From positions 6,847 through 70,846 of the forward strand of contig JAQWJM010000014.1 of NCBI GenBank assembly GCA_029248335.1: DNA of 64,000 nucleotides. Direction: 5' to 3'. Shown piece after piece: positions 1 to 7,538 of this stretch; position 1 is the stretch's first letter, and every line of letters begins with the position of its first letter. The translations under genes were made by a program, and so were the position numbers. A model generated the notes under the pieces. It saw only the letters and a program-made list of their open reading frames with translations. It made no database searches and was not told the origin of the DNA. This DNA is from UBA12014 sp029248335. Lineage in GTDB: Bacteria; Planctomycetota; Phycisphaerae; Phycisphaerales; SM1A02.

Positions 1-396
1 CGTGCCCTGCTGTCCGGGCTCCTCGGGATCGAAGTCGATGCTCGCGAGATTGTCGTAGGCGACCCCGTTGATGTAGATCGGGAGCTCGTCGCCTCGAACC
101 GCGCCGCCGGAAAGATGGAGCACGGCGTTTTCCATCGGCGAGATCTGCGGATCCGCAGCGAGCACCTCTTCAGGCACGATGCCGGGGTAGTAGCCGAACT
201 GCTGGGCGAACGCGTCGCACGCCTTGGCGAACTCCTCCATGACGGAGGTCGTCTCGGTGACGCGTGCCTTCTCCCGGACCTTGCCGAGGGCCGGCAGCAG
301 GATTCCGATCAGGAGGGTGATGATGCCGATCACGACGAGCAACTCGGTGATCGTGAAGGCTCGACGGAGAAGGGAGCGATGGGGAGTGCGGCTCAT
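1..396 (-). CDS. type IV pilin-like / pseudopilin protein (3' part beyond the window)
   Basis: The gene starts at 396 on the minus strand and runs off the left edge, leaving 132 codons. The N-terminus has a short basic leader (MSRTPHRSLLRR) followed by AFTITELLVVIGIITLL, a prepilin-peptidase motif with the conserved Glu at +5 of the mature protein. Ala replaces the usual Gly before the cleavage site. The hydrophobic helix ends near residue 36 and a globular domain follows. Proteins of this kind are cleaved and methylated by PilD-type peptidase and sit in the inner membrane or form pilus or type II secretion pseudopili. Planctomycetes have many such genes, often as substrates of unknown role. 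A GAGG Shine-Dalgarno lies six bases before the ATG. The exact subfamily cannot be judged from a fragment. Confidence 0.85.
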   Translation of the reverse strand, partial: MSRTPHRSLLRRAFTITELLVVIGIITLLIGILLPALGKVREKARVTETTSVMEEFAKACDAFAQQFGYYPGIVPEEVLAADPQISPMENAVLHLSGGAVRGDELPIYINGVAYDNLASIDFDPEEPGQQGT

Positions 397-439
397 GCGA
401 ATCCTCGGCTGGTTACCGACCGATGGGCGGACCGATCAA

Positions 440-462
440 GTCCGATCGACCGTCGATCGGAC
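440..462. promoter_or_regulatory. 23-bp near-perfect palindrome upstream of the pilin gene
   Basis: Two 11-base arms, GTCCGATCGAC and GTCGATCGGAC, flank one central base, 44 bases upstream of the pilin start. It could be an operator for a dimeric regulator or a hairpin in the leader. No T-tract follows on either strand, so it is unlikely to be a terminator. Function is inferred from symmetry and position only. Confidence 0.35.
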
Positions 463-656
463 CGCCTCGACGACGATGTCGAGGCCGTTGGTTCAACTCG
501 ATTCGTTCGGCGGACGTTTCGTCGGCCGAGCAGTCCGCGCGGCGACCCCGGCAGCGGGATCGGATCCTCGCCACGCTCGTCCGAGAGAAGCATACGTCCT
601 CGGGTGCCGATGGAGTTGCGTGAACAGGCCGGATTGATGGGAATCCCTGGTCCTGC

Positions 657-1193
657 TCATCCCCCCGGCACGCTTTCGGACCCCGGGACGCCCGAATCCG
701 GCCTTGCTCGCAATTGCCGCAGGCCCTCGTAGACCACCACTGCGACGGTGGTGGCGAGATTCAGGCTTCGAATGCCGGGGGCGTCGATCATCGGAAGGGT
801 GAGGACTCGATCCGCACCGTGGGTCGCTTCGAAGTCCCGAGTGAAATCGGGGCCGACGCCTTCGCTCTCGCGTCCGAAGATCAGTCGATCCCCGGGTTCG
901 AACGTCGCATCCCAGACCGGCCGTCCTCGACGCGCGGTGAGCAGCCAGGATCCACCACCGACGGTCTGATCGCAGTCGGCCCATGAATCGTGTTCGACGC
1001 AGTCCACCTGCGACCAGTAGTCGAGCCCCGCCCGACGCAGGGCCTTCTCGCCCATGTCGAAGCCGATGGGATGCACGACGTGCAGCCGGCAGCCGGTGGC
1101 CGCCGCGGTCCGGCCGATGTTGCCGGTGTTGTTCGGGATCTCCGGGTTGAGGAGGACGATCTCGAAGTGGGGATGGGGACGGGCGGCGGCCAT
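657..1193 (-). CDS. trmL: tRNA (cytidine(34)-2'-O)-methyltransferase
   Basis: A 178-residue SpoU/SPOUT-class methyltransferase that should 2'-O-methylate the wobble base of a tRNA-Leu using S-adenosylmethionine. The family signatures are clear: NPEIPNNTGNIGR at residues 16-28, IFGRESEG at 105-112, and the knot segment LPMIDAPGIRSLN from 133. The length matches the small TrmL class, with no extra RNA-binding domain. I chose the ATG at 1193 because GAGGAGGA lies just upstream and because the protein family begins at this point; the longer open frame upstream has no homology to it. It is divergent from the EF-G-like gene, with a 338-base spacer between them. The C-terminal 20 residues are Pro/Gly/Ser-rich and probably disordered. 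Confidence 0.93.
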   Translation of the reverse strand: MAAARPHPHFEIVLLNPEIPNNTGNIGRTAAATGCRLHVVHPIGFDMGEKALRRAGLDYWSQVDCVEHDSWADCDQTVGGGSWLLTARRGRPVWDATFEPGDRLIFGRESEGVGPDFTRDFEATHGADRVLTLPMIDAPGIRSLNLATTVAVVVYEGLRQLRARPDSGVPGSESVPGG

Positions 1194-1259
1194 GAGCGGC
1201 GTCCTCCTCGGAAACCGGCGGGGGAGCGAGCGAAAACGAAGGAACGGGGGAGGGGGGCG

Positions 1260-1265
1260 ATCGTA
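1260..1265 (-). promoter_or_regulatory. candidate -10 element for trmL
   Basis: TACGAT on the minus strand, about 67 bases upstream of the trmL ATG. No recognisable -35 hexamer is found at 16-18 bases. It is supported only by resemblance to the TAnnnT elements seen before other genes here. Confidence 0.3.
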
Positions 1266-1388
1266 TCCGAGACGGGAACCCACGCGAATTCTCGATTCGA
1301 TCGACGTCGGAGGCGTCCATGTTCGGGGGCCGTTCTTCGATCGGTGGGAAAATGACGACTTCGAGGTCGCCGAATCCCGGTGGGACCC

Positions 1389-1394
1389 TAGACT
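1389..1394 (+). promoter_or_regulatory. candidate -10 element for the EF-G-like gene
   Basis: TAGACT on the plus strand, about 137 bases before the EF-G-like ATG. No clear -35. Weak evidence. Confidence 0.25.
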
Positions 1395-1531
1395 GGAGAG
1401 GAAACGAGGTCTCCCGTCGGAACGGGTTCCTTCGGCGTGCATTCTCGTTCGAGTCCAGATCGCCATCGCGGATGCGAGGGTTGGGTCGACTCCCCGGACC
1501 GCTTCGGCGGTCGCAGAAACGGGAGCTCGCC

Positions 1532-3595
1532 ATGAACACCTACGGCACCGCGGACATCCGCAACCTTGTACTCACCGGCCCGGGGGGATCCGGCAAGACG
1601 ACGCTGGTCGAAGCGTTGCTCGCCGCCGCGGGCGCCATTCCGAAGGCGGGCCGGGTCGAGCGTGGCGAGACCGTCACCGACCACGATCCACTCGAACGGG
1701 AAGTGGGACGAAGTCTCGACTCCGCACTGGTCCACTTCGATCACGGTGGCGCGCACGTGAACCTGATCGACACGCCGGGCAGCGTCGAGTTTCTCGGCAA
1801 GTCGATCAGCGTGCTGCCCGCGGTGGAGACGGTGGTCGTGGTCATCGACGCCGACAACGGCATCGACACGGTGGTGCGGCGGATCATGCGGATCGCCGAG
1901 GAGCGGAACCTCCCGCGGATGATCGTGATCAACAAGATCGACCACGGTGGGGATCTCGAAGAGCTGCTCGCGGCGGTCCAGGAGACCTTCGGCGCGGTCT
2001 GCCAGCCGATCAACCTGCCCGCCTCCGGCGGGACCGAGGTCATCGACTGCTTCGGACGGACCGACGGCGAAAGCGACCTCGGTCCGGTGTCGGACTTTCA
2101 CGAACGGATCGTCGACCAGGTCGTCGAGGTCGACGAAGCGCTGATGTCGACCTACCTCGAGACCGGCGAGGTGTCGCCCGAAGCGCTGCACGCCCCCTTC
2201 GAGAAGGCGCTGCGTGAATCGCATCTGGTTCCGGTCTGCTTCACCGCCGCTTCCGCGGGCACCGGCGTGACCGAACTGCTGGACGCGATCGTCCGGCTCT
2301 GTCCGAACCCGACGGAGGGCAATCCGCGGCCGTTCCTTCACGACGTCGGCGGCGAGGAGGTCGAGCTGCTGCCTTCGATGCGCGACGACGACCATCTGCT
2401 CGGCCACGTGTTCAAGGTCGCCAGCGATCCCTACGTGGGCAAGCTCTGCTTCTTCAAGATCCACCAGGGGACCCTCGAGGCCGGGGGGCATCCCAAGGCC
2501 GACGACGGACGGAAACCGATCCGGGTGGCCCACCTGCTCAAGATCCAGGGCGCGAAGCACCATGAGCAGGATCGGATCGTGGCCGGTGACATCGGCGCCG
2601 TCGCGAAGATCGAGCACCTTCACTACGACAGCGTGCTCCACGACGGTTCGATCGGGGAGCACATCCATCTCCGGCCGCTGCCGCTTCCGCGTCCGATGTT
2701 CGGCATCGCCATCGAGGCCGCCGATCGGAATGCGGAGGCGAAGCTCGCGGAGGCGATGCACAAGATGCTCGAAGAGGATCCCACGCTGGTCCTGGAGCAG
2801 GTGAAGGCGACGCACCAGACCGTTCTCCGCGGTCTCGGCGACATGCACGTCAGCATGAAGCTTCGAACGCTGAAGGATCGATACGGCGTCGAAGTCGACA
2901 CCGCGGCCCCGAAGGTCGCGTACAAGGAGACCGTCACCGCGAAGGCCGAAGGGCACCATCGCCACAAGAAGCAGAGCGGCGGCTCCGGCCAGTTCGGCGA
3001 GGTCTTCCTCCGGGTCGAGCCGCTTCCGGCGGACGCCGTCGCGACGGACGGGGCGTCCGCGTTCGAGTTCGTCGACGAGACGTTCGGGGGAAGCGTCCCG
3101 AAGCAGTTCATGCCCGCGATCGAGAAGGGCGTCCGCAACGTGATGGAGCATGGTGCCATCGCGGGCTTTCCGATGCAGGGAATCCGGGTGAGCGTCTACG
3201 ACGGCAAGCACCATCCGGTCGACTCGAAGGAGATCGCGTTCATGAAGGCGGGCTCGCGGGCGTTCATCGATGCGGTCGAAAAGGCCCGGCCGTCGCTGCT
3301 CGAGCCGATGGTCTCGATGGAGATCACCGTCGAATCGGGTCTGATCGGAGACATCGCGGGGGACATCTCCGGCCGGCGTGGACGCATCAACGGCACCGAC
3401 ATGGTGGCGGGCGGCCAGGCGGTCATCCACGCGGAGGCGCCGCTCTCCGAGGTGATGAACTACGCGAACCAGCTGAAATCGATCACCGGAGGCGCCGGCG
3501 CCTTCCACATGGAGTACAGCCACGACGAACCGACCCCGGCGAAGATCCAGGCGGAGGTGGTGGCCGCCTACCAGCCCGGTGGAGACGAGGACTGA
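1532..3595 (+). CDS. elongation factor G-like GTPase (EF-G paralogue)
   Basis: A 687-residue translational GTPase with full EF-G architecture. G1 is GPGGSGKT at residues 16-23, G3 is DTPG at 80-83 and G4 is NKID at 134-137, followed by domain II, domain III and the domain IV/V region that ends near residue 680. The segment after G3 reads DTPGSVEF: the catalytic His of canonical EF-G (DTPGHVDF) is Ser. The effector region (GETVTDHDPLEREVGRSLDS) is of the EF-G2/FusA2 type. This is therefore a paralogue rather than the housekeeping translocase, which is normally linked to rpsL-rpsG-tuf and is not seen here. The ATG at 1532 was chosen for its GGGAG Shine-Dalgarno and because the P-loop lies at the family's usual distance. 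The role is unknown; ribosome binding with altered GTP hydrolysis is an inference. Confidence 0.9.
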   Translation: MNTYGTADIRNLVLTGPGGSGKTTLVEALLAAAGAIPKAGRVERGETVTDHDPLEREVGRSLDSALVHFDHGGAHVNLIDTPGSVEFLGKSISVLPAVETVVVVIDADNGIDTVVRRIMRIAEERNLPRMIVINKIDHGGDLEELLAAVQETFGAVCQPINLPASGGTEVIDCFGRTDGESDLGPVSDFHERIVDQVVEVDEALMSTYLETGEVSPEALHAPFEKALRESHLVPVCFTAASAGTGVTELLDAIVRLCPNPTEGNPRPFLHDVGGEEVELLPSMRDDDHLLGHVFKVASDPYVGKLCFFKIHQGTLEAGGHPKADDGRKPIRVAHLLKIQGAKHHEQDRIVAGDIGAVAKIEHLHYDSVLHDGSIGEHIHLRPLPLPRPMFGIAIEAADRNAEAKLAEAMHKMLEEDPTLVLEQVKATHQTVLRGLGDMHVSMKLRTLKDRYGVEVDTAAPKVAYKETVTAKAEGHHRHKKQSGGSGQFGEVFLRVEPLPADAVATDGASAFEFVDETFGGSVPKQFMPAIEKGVRNVMEHGAIAGFPMQGIRVSVYDGKHHPVDSKEIAFMKAGSRAFIDAVEKARPSLLEPMVSMEITVESGLIGDIAGDISGRRGRINGTDMVAGGQAVIHAEAPLSEVMNYANQLKSITGGAGAFHMEYSHDEPTPAKIQAEVVAAYQPGGDED

Positions 3596-3627
3596 TCACC
3601 GGGTTCGCCCCGTCGTCGCCGCACGGC

Positions 3628-3633
3628 TACCCT
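3628..3633 (+). promoter_or_regulatory. -10-like TACCCT, leaderless spacing
   Basis: TACCCT within GGCTACCCTC ends exactly six bases before the GTG of the transglutaminase gene, so transcription would begin at or next to the start codon. No Shine-Dalgarno is present, which fits a leaderless mRNA. Confidence 0.5.
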
Positions 3634-3639
3634 CGTGCG

Positions 3640-5979
3640 GTGCGAACGCTGCGAACCTTCATCTTCGTCCGACTGGTCCCGATGCTGCTCGCCTGCGTTC
3701 CGGTGGCCGCCGACGGTCCGGTCCGCCCGAATCACGATTACGTCGTGGTATCGAGTCATCGCTGTCGGGCGACCGACGGCTGGCGGCAGGTGGTGGGAGC
3801 GCTGGCCGCGAAGCACGATGCGAAGATGCTCTTCTTCGACGAGTCGCCGTCGGAGCTGCTGCCGGCGCTTCAACGCCTCCGTCCCCGGATGATCGGCGTG
3901 GTGGCGATGCCGGACGAGGCCGGTCGGGATCGCGTGGGTGCGTTCAACCGGACCTTTCGCCGGATCATCGAGGATCCGTGGCTCGACGCGCGGTGGGGGC
4001 TGGTGACCGGTGCCGCATGGGCGGACGCGATGGAGGTCGTCCGGGCCACGACGCCGTTGATCGTGCGGCGGCTCATGGCCAACACCCCGGTGCCGTTCGG
4101 TCCGGTCGCCGATGGCGTGTACTTCGATGAAGGCGTCGCGGGGCGTCGGGTGGAACGAACCGATGCCGGCGAGCCCGTCGAGGTGATCGGCGACATCGAG
4201 ATCGTCGACGACTTCGTCGCGGCGTTCAACGACGCTCCCCCGGATCTCCTGGTGACCAGCGGGCGAACGAACGAGGAGCGTTGGATGCTCGGCTACCTCT
4301 TCAACGGTGGTCGGGTGGTGGTCGGTGAAGCCGGCGACCTTCGAGGTCGGCTGCTCGACGGGACCGAGGTCCCGATCCGGAATCCCGGTCCGATGGCCAT
4401 GCTCGGCGCCGGGAGCTGCCTGCTGGGATTCATCCCCGGTTCGGAGGTGCTGCCGCTCGCGTTCATCCACGACGCGGGGGCCCGGCAGATCGTGGGCTAC
4501 GCCTCGACGACCTGGCACGGGGCGGGTGGCTGGGACGTCTATCGACGTTTCCTCGACGAGCCCGGGCGGGGCACGCTTTCAGAGGCCGCCTGGCTGGCCC
4601 AGCAGGAGCTCATTCGACGGTTCGCCGCCGAGTACCCGGGGATTCCCGAGGTCAGCACCGAGGGGTTCGACGAACGCGAGGTCTTCGAGTTCCAGCTTGC
4701 GGTGGCGGAGGCCACCGGCGTCGACCGACGGGAGGATCGCTTCGAGGATCTGGCCGGTCTGCTCTGGGATCGGGATGCGATCGTGTTGCTCGGGGATCCG
4801 GCGTGGCCGGTCCGGCTGGAGACGAGTCCGCTTCCGTGGACGAGCGTGATCACCCGCAACGGCGATCGACTGGCGATCGAACTCGAGGTCCACGGAGATC
4901 TCGCCGACGGCCCCACGCCGATCGTGACCCTGCCCGAGCGGATCAGGCCGGGGATGGTCGTCGAGGACGGTGGTCTCGAGCTGATCGTGACGCCGGACCT
5001 GATCTTCCTGCCCGATCTTCCGGAGCGCACACCGGGGACGTCCTTCAGACTCGAATTGGACGCGCCGCTCGAACGCGAGACCGAGCACGCCGTCGAAATC
5101 GATGGGGAGACGCGGCACGGCGTGCTCGCCCTCGTCCCACCGACGCTGCGTCCGCGACTCCGGAGCGTCCTTCAGGCCGCCGGTCCGAACGAGTCCGAAC
5201 TCGTCCGAGCGATTCGCGACGCAACGCCCGCTCGCCGGGGATCGATGGCGTTCCTGATCGCGAACATGCCTCCCGCGGATCGTCGCGTCATGACGGCGGA
5301 CGCGCTGCTGGAGACCGTCGAACTCGCCCATGAATCATTCGACGCCTCCCCCTGGCGAGAAGGCGTGCCCGAAGCGGTGTTTCTGGAAGCGGTCCTTCCC
5401 TACGCCCACATCAACGAACGCCGCGACGACTGGCGAGCCGATTTCGTGTCGAGGTTTCGGGACGCGGCGCACGCGGCGGGCACGCAGGCCGACGCGATTC
5501 GACTGCTCGATCGACTCGTCTACGAGGTCTTCGACGTCACCTACGACGCCAACAAGCGGCTCAAGAACGAACAGAGTCCGTATCAGTCGATCGATCAGCA
5601 CTGCGCCAGTTGCACCGGACTCTCCATCCTGCTCGCGAACGCCTGCCGGGCGGCGGGAATTCCGGCGAGGATCGCGGGCATTCCCGAATGGCCCGACGGG
5701 GACAATCACACCTGGGTGGAGGTCTACGATCCGATCGACGGCCGATGGCACTGGATCGAAGCCGCCGGCGGCGGTGAGTACGACGAAGGCTGGTGGGTCG
5801 AGAAGGTCCGTGGCATCGCGGCCGAGGATTCGGACGAGGCTCGATATCGCCTCTGGGCCGCGTCGTGGTCGAGGCCCGCCGGCGTCCCGAACCGATTTCC
5901 TTTGTGGTGGCTCGAGCCGGATGAGGATCCGATCCCGGGCGTCGACCGCACCGCCGCGTACGCCACGGCCGGCGACTGA
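3640..5979 (+). CDS. secreted transglutaminase-like domain protein
   Basis: A 779-residue protein with an N-terminal signal peptide (hydrophobic core roughly residues 6-22, AADG cleavage region). The C-terminal 150 residues form a transglutaminase-like cysteine peptidase fold: SCTGLSILLANACRAAGIPAR carries the likely catalytic Cys658, NHTWVEV has His690, and the usual Asp position is filled by Glu707 in HWIEAAG. Residues 28-330 recall the caspase-like region of C25-type peptidases (an alternating hydrophobic strand pattern and the WGLVTGAAWADA segment), but I do not see a clear catalytic dyad, so that is tentative. The GTG start follows a -10-like element by six bases. It probably acts outside the cytoplasm as a peptidase or cross-linker; the substrate is unknown. 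Confidence 0.8.
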   Translation: MRTLRTFIFVRLVPMLLACVPVAADGPVRPNHDYVVVSSHRCRATDGWRQVVGALAAKHDAKMLFFDESPSELLPALQRLRPRMIGVVAMPDEAGRDRVGAFNRTFRRIIEDPWLDARWGLVTGAAWADAMEVVRATTPLIVRRLMANTPVPFGPVADGVYFDEGVAGRRVERTDAGEPVEVIGDIEIVDDFVAAFNDAPPDLLVTSGRTNEERWMLGYLFNGGRVVVGEAGDLRGRLLDGTEVPIRNPGPMAMLGAGSCLLGFIPGSEVLPLAFIHDAGARQIVGYASTTWHGAGGWDVYRRFLDEPGRGTLSEAAWLAQQELIRRFAAEYPGIPEVSTEGFDEREVFEFQLAVAEATGVDRREDRFEDLAGLLWDRDAIVLLGDPAWPVRLETSPLPWTSVITRNGDRLAIELEVHGDLADGPTPIVTLPERIRPGMVVEDGGLELIVTPDLIFLPDLPERTPGTSFRLELDAPLERETEHAVEIDGETRHGVLALVPPTLRPRLRSVLQAAGPNESELVRAIRDATPARRGSMAFLIANMPPADRRVMTADALLETVELAHESFDASPWREGVPEAVFLEAVLPYAHINERRDDWRADFVSRFRDAAHAAGTQADAIRLLDRLVYEVFDVTYDANKRLKNEQSPYQSIDQHCASCTGLSILLANACRAAGIPARIAGIPEWPDGDNHTWVEVYDPIDGRWHWIEAAGGGEYDEGWWVEKVRGIAAEDSDEARYRLWAASWSRPAGVPNRFPLWWLEPDEDPIPGVDRTAAYATAGD

Positions 5980-5995
5980 TTCCGCGACATCGACT

Positions 5996-6568
5996 TCAGG
6001 TGGTCGCGATTCGGGCGAAGACGGCATGGTCGAACGGCTGCTCGCCGATCCACTCCGCCGCCCGCATCACGCCCTCGAATTCGAATCCAAGGCGTTCCGC
6101 CACCGCTCGACTCTTCGCGTTCTCGATTCGAGCCCGGATCTCGACGCGGTGAAATCCCGCCTCGACGCATCGGGTCGTCACCGCGTGGGCGGACTTCGTG
6201 ATGTATCCGCGTCCCTCGTCTTCGCCGTTCACCCAGTAGCCGATCGCGATGCGTCGGTGGGCCGGGCTGCTGTCGTGGAGTCCGATCACGCCGACGACGC
6301 TGGCCGATCCCCCGGTGTCCACCACGATGGCCCAGTCGCCGCTTCCATCGCCACCGGAATCGAGGGCACGGCGGCGCTTCGAATCTTCGATGAACGCGAG
6401 GCTGTCCTCGGGCGTGACGGTCTTCGCCACCCAGGGAAGCCAGACGCCGAGTCGGCCGCGATCCTGATCGACGAGTTCGAAGATCGATCCCGCATGGCGG
6501 GCCTCCAGCGGCTCCAGGCGGAGGTTTTCGTCGATTTCAATCGGGATCACGGGCGAGACGAGGGGCAT
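5996..6568 (-). CDS. GNAT-family N-acetyltransferase (RimJ/RimL type)
   Basis: A 190-residue acetyltransferase. The pattern LRLEPLEARHAGSIFELVD at the N-terminus, GYWVNGEDEGRGYITKSAHA in the middle (acetyl-CoA loop with GRGY in place of GKGY) and ENAKSRAVAERLGFEFEGV near the C-terminus are typical of the RimJ/RimL branch that acetylates N-terminal amino groups of ribosomal or other proteins, or small-molecule amines. The substrate cannot be read from sequence. It is convergent with the transglutaminase gene (16-base gap). TATACT lies seven bases before the ATG on the minus strand, again predicting a leaderless message, and this element interlocks with a TATAAT facing the other way. Confidence 0.88.
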   Translation of the reverse strand: MPLVSPVIPIEIDENLRLEPLEARHAGSIFELVDQDRGRLGVWLPWVAKTVTPEDSLAFIEDSKRRRALDSGGDGSGDWAIVVDTGGSASVVGVIGLHDSSPAHRRIAIGYWVNGEDEGRGYITKSAHAVTTRCVEAGFHRVEIRARIENAKSRAVAERLGFEFEGVMRAAEWIGEQPFDHAVFARIATT

Positions 6569-6575
6569 TTCGCCG

Positions 6576-6583
6576 AGTATAAT
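6576..6583. promoter_or_regulatory. interlocking bidirectional -10 elements (TATAAT + / TATACT -)
   Basis: TATAAT occupies 6578-6583 on the plus strand and TATACT occupies 6576-6581 on the minus strand, sharing four base pairs. The plus element serves the 40-residue membrane protein (ATG 51 bases downstream). The minus element sits seven bases from the GNAT start. These are the closest matches to the sigma-70 consensus in the window. Confidence 0.6.
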
Positions 6584-6634
6584 GCTGTTCTGTTTTTCGA
6601 CTTCCGTCCGTTGCTTCTCTGTTTCGGAGATCCC

Positions 6635-6757
6635 ATGATTCCCGTCCTCCTCTCGAACGCGATCTGGCTCATCATCTGCTTGATCTATGCAGGACTCCTG
6701 TTCTGGCAGGCCGGCCGGGATCGCCGGAACGGTACGGGCTTCGTCGAAGAGGATTGA
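6635..6757 (+). CDS. small single-span membrane protein (40 aa)
   Basis: This open frame encodes 40 residues beginning MIPVLLSNAIWLIICLIYAG, a single transmembrane helix of about 20 residues, followed by a basic/acidic tail (RDRRNGTGFVEED). Support for a real gene comes from its context: a perfect TATAAT upstream, GGAG five bases before the ATG, and a long GC-rich hairpin starting about 48 bases after the stop. I recognise no family. Small membrane proteins of this form often modulate larger membrane complexes, but nothing here points to a partner. Confidence 0.6.
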   Translation: MIPVLLSNAIWLIICLIYAGLLFWQAGRDRRNGTGFVEED

Positions 6758-6804
6758 CGTCGAAAGGCGGCCGCTCCGTTCCGAGCGGATGTATTCGATC
6801 TTTC

Positions 6805-6835
6805 ACACCCCTCGCTCCCCGGGAGCGGGGGGTGT
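6805..6835 (+). terminator. GC-rich hairpin after the 40-aa membrane protein gene
   Basis: A 13-bp stem (6805-6817 with 6823-6835, one G-T pair) closes a 5-base loop. Only two T residues follow, so this is a strong hairpin with a weak tail. Its position just downstream of a promoter-gene unit favours a termination or mRNA-stabilising role. Confidence 0.5.
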
Positions 6836-6918
6836 TCTCGTGGGGCAGCCCACGGGCGTCCACCGGCCGCCACGATGCCCGGGAATCGGCCCCGATGCCT
6901 GGACCCGACGACCGCAGG

Positions 6919-6972
6919 CGAAAAGAAGCCCACCCGGCCTCGGCCTGCGAACAGGAAGAGTGCCGGGTGGGC
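6919..6972 (-). terminator. strong rho-independent terminator, minus strand
   Basis: A perfect 11-bp stem, GCCCACCCGGC (minus-strand arm at 6962-6972) with GCCGGGTGGGC (6928-6938), has a 23-base loop and is followed on the minus strand by TTCTTTTC. This is the best intrinsic terminator in the window. It requires a minus-strand transcript arriving from the right, where the only recognised gene is tRNA-Arg, 300 bases away. Confidence 0.75.
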
Positions 6973-7269
6973 GAGAGAGAGATCAGGGTTGGTTCGAGCG
7001 ATGTACTCGGTCGGACAGGCGGTCTGGGGCCCTCACGAACTTGGACCCAATAACTCCTTGTGAAAGGTACGGACGAACCACCCCCATGGGTTCGTGAGAC
7101 CGAGAAAAAACCTCAAAGGAAGCCAGATAGGCGTTTTTCTCTCGGAGTCCGTCGCGATTCGAAGGCGTGGCGTCCCCGAAGTGACGGGAAAAGGCGCAGA
7201 AAATGCCGTCCGAGACCGATTTACATCGGTTTCGGAGGCCTGTGCTTCGACGTCTGCAGGTGTGGTGAA
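6973..7269 (-). ncRNA. candidate structured non-coding RNA or long tRNA trailer
   Basis: The stretch between tRNA-Arg and the minus-strand terminator has no convincing gene but unusual secondary-structure potential. Near the tRNA, 7209-7236 folds into 5+6 bp with a one-by-one mismatch and a GUAA tetraloop on the minus strand. GAGAAAAA (7102-7109) pairs with TTTTTCTC (7134-7141). GGTCT plus CACGAAC (7021-7025 and 7034-7040) pair with GTTCGTG plus AGACC (7090-7101). GTTCGT at 7090-7095 can alternatively pair with ACGAAC at 7073-7078, a mutually exclusive switch-like arrangement. Base composition is visibly less GC-rich than the flanks. Strand is assigned from the terminator. I do not recognise RNase P, tmRNA, SRP or 6S RNA signatures. 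Confidence 0.4.
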
Positions 7270-7343
7270 CACCCCCGAGAGGACTCGAACCTCTGACCTT
7301 CGCTTTAGGAAAGCGGTGCTCTATCCAGCTGAGCTACGGGGGC
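7270..7343 (-). tRNA. tRNA-Arg (anticodon CCU)
   Basis: A full cloverleaf of 74 nt on the minus strand. Its acceptor stem is GCCCCCG with CGGGGGT, the D-arm contains GCTCAGCTGGATAGAGC, the anticodon loop TTCCTAA gives CCU, and the T-arm contains AGAGGTTCGAATCCTCT. The 3' CCA is not encoded. Base pair 27-43 of the anticodon stem would be C-A, a mismatch. The tRNA decodes AGG codons, rare in this GC-rich genome. Confidence 0.95.
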
Positions 7344-7353
7344 AGGCGGGAGC

Positions 7354-7359
7354 ATCATA
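7354..7359 (-). promoter_or_regulatory. -10 element of tRNA-Arg
   Basis: TATGAT on the minus strand ends ten bases before the tRNA 5' end, the expected distance for a short tRNA leader. No TTGACA-like -35 is apparent. Confidence 0.5.
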
Positions 7360-7526
7360 GTCCGTTCGCCTCGATCCTCCCCGGTCGGTCGTCCCGGCGC
7401 GCCGGAGTCCAAGGATGCGTGCGGCGCTGCGGGCCCGTCACGCGACGAGTCTGGTGAACGATCCGGTTCCGGTCATCGGCATGCGGGTTCGCGTGTTCGG
7501 AATCGGCGCGGCGGTGGCTTCATCGA

Positions 7527-7532
7527 TACGCT
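7527..7532 (+). promoter_or_regulatory. -10-like TACGCT, leaderless spacing
   Basis: TACGCT is followed by six bases (CGGGCG) and then the ATG of the metallo-hydrolase gene. There is no Shine-Dalgarno. The spacing supports the first ATG (7539) rather than the second one six bases later. Confidence 0.5.
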
Positions 7533-7538
7533 CGGGCG

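Larger units (their letters stand above)
1194..1531. other. intergenic region between divergent trmL and EF-G-like gene
   Basis: No credible gene is visible. It holds TAnnnT -10-like hexamers for both directions (described separately) and otherwise featureless GC-rich sequence. The reading frames through it are extensions of the two flanking genes. Confidence 0.5.

Noticed and set aside
6973..7269. Assigning the structured region as RNase P RNA, tmRNA, SRP RNA or 6S RNA
   Set aside because: The conserved RNase P core words, the SRP GGAAGCAGCC loop, and tmRNA ends are not present on either strand, and a 6S-type closing stem with central bubble is not evident.
7033..7272. 79-residue minus-strand frame inside the structured intergenic region
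   Set aside because: No Shine-Dalgarno or family, and its codons are atypical for this genome. The helices and terminator explain the region better.
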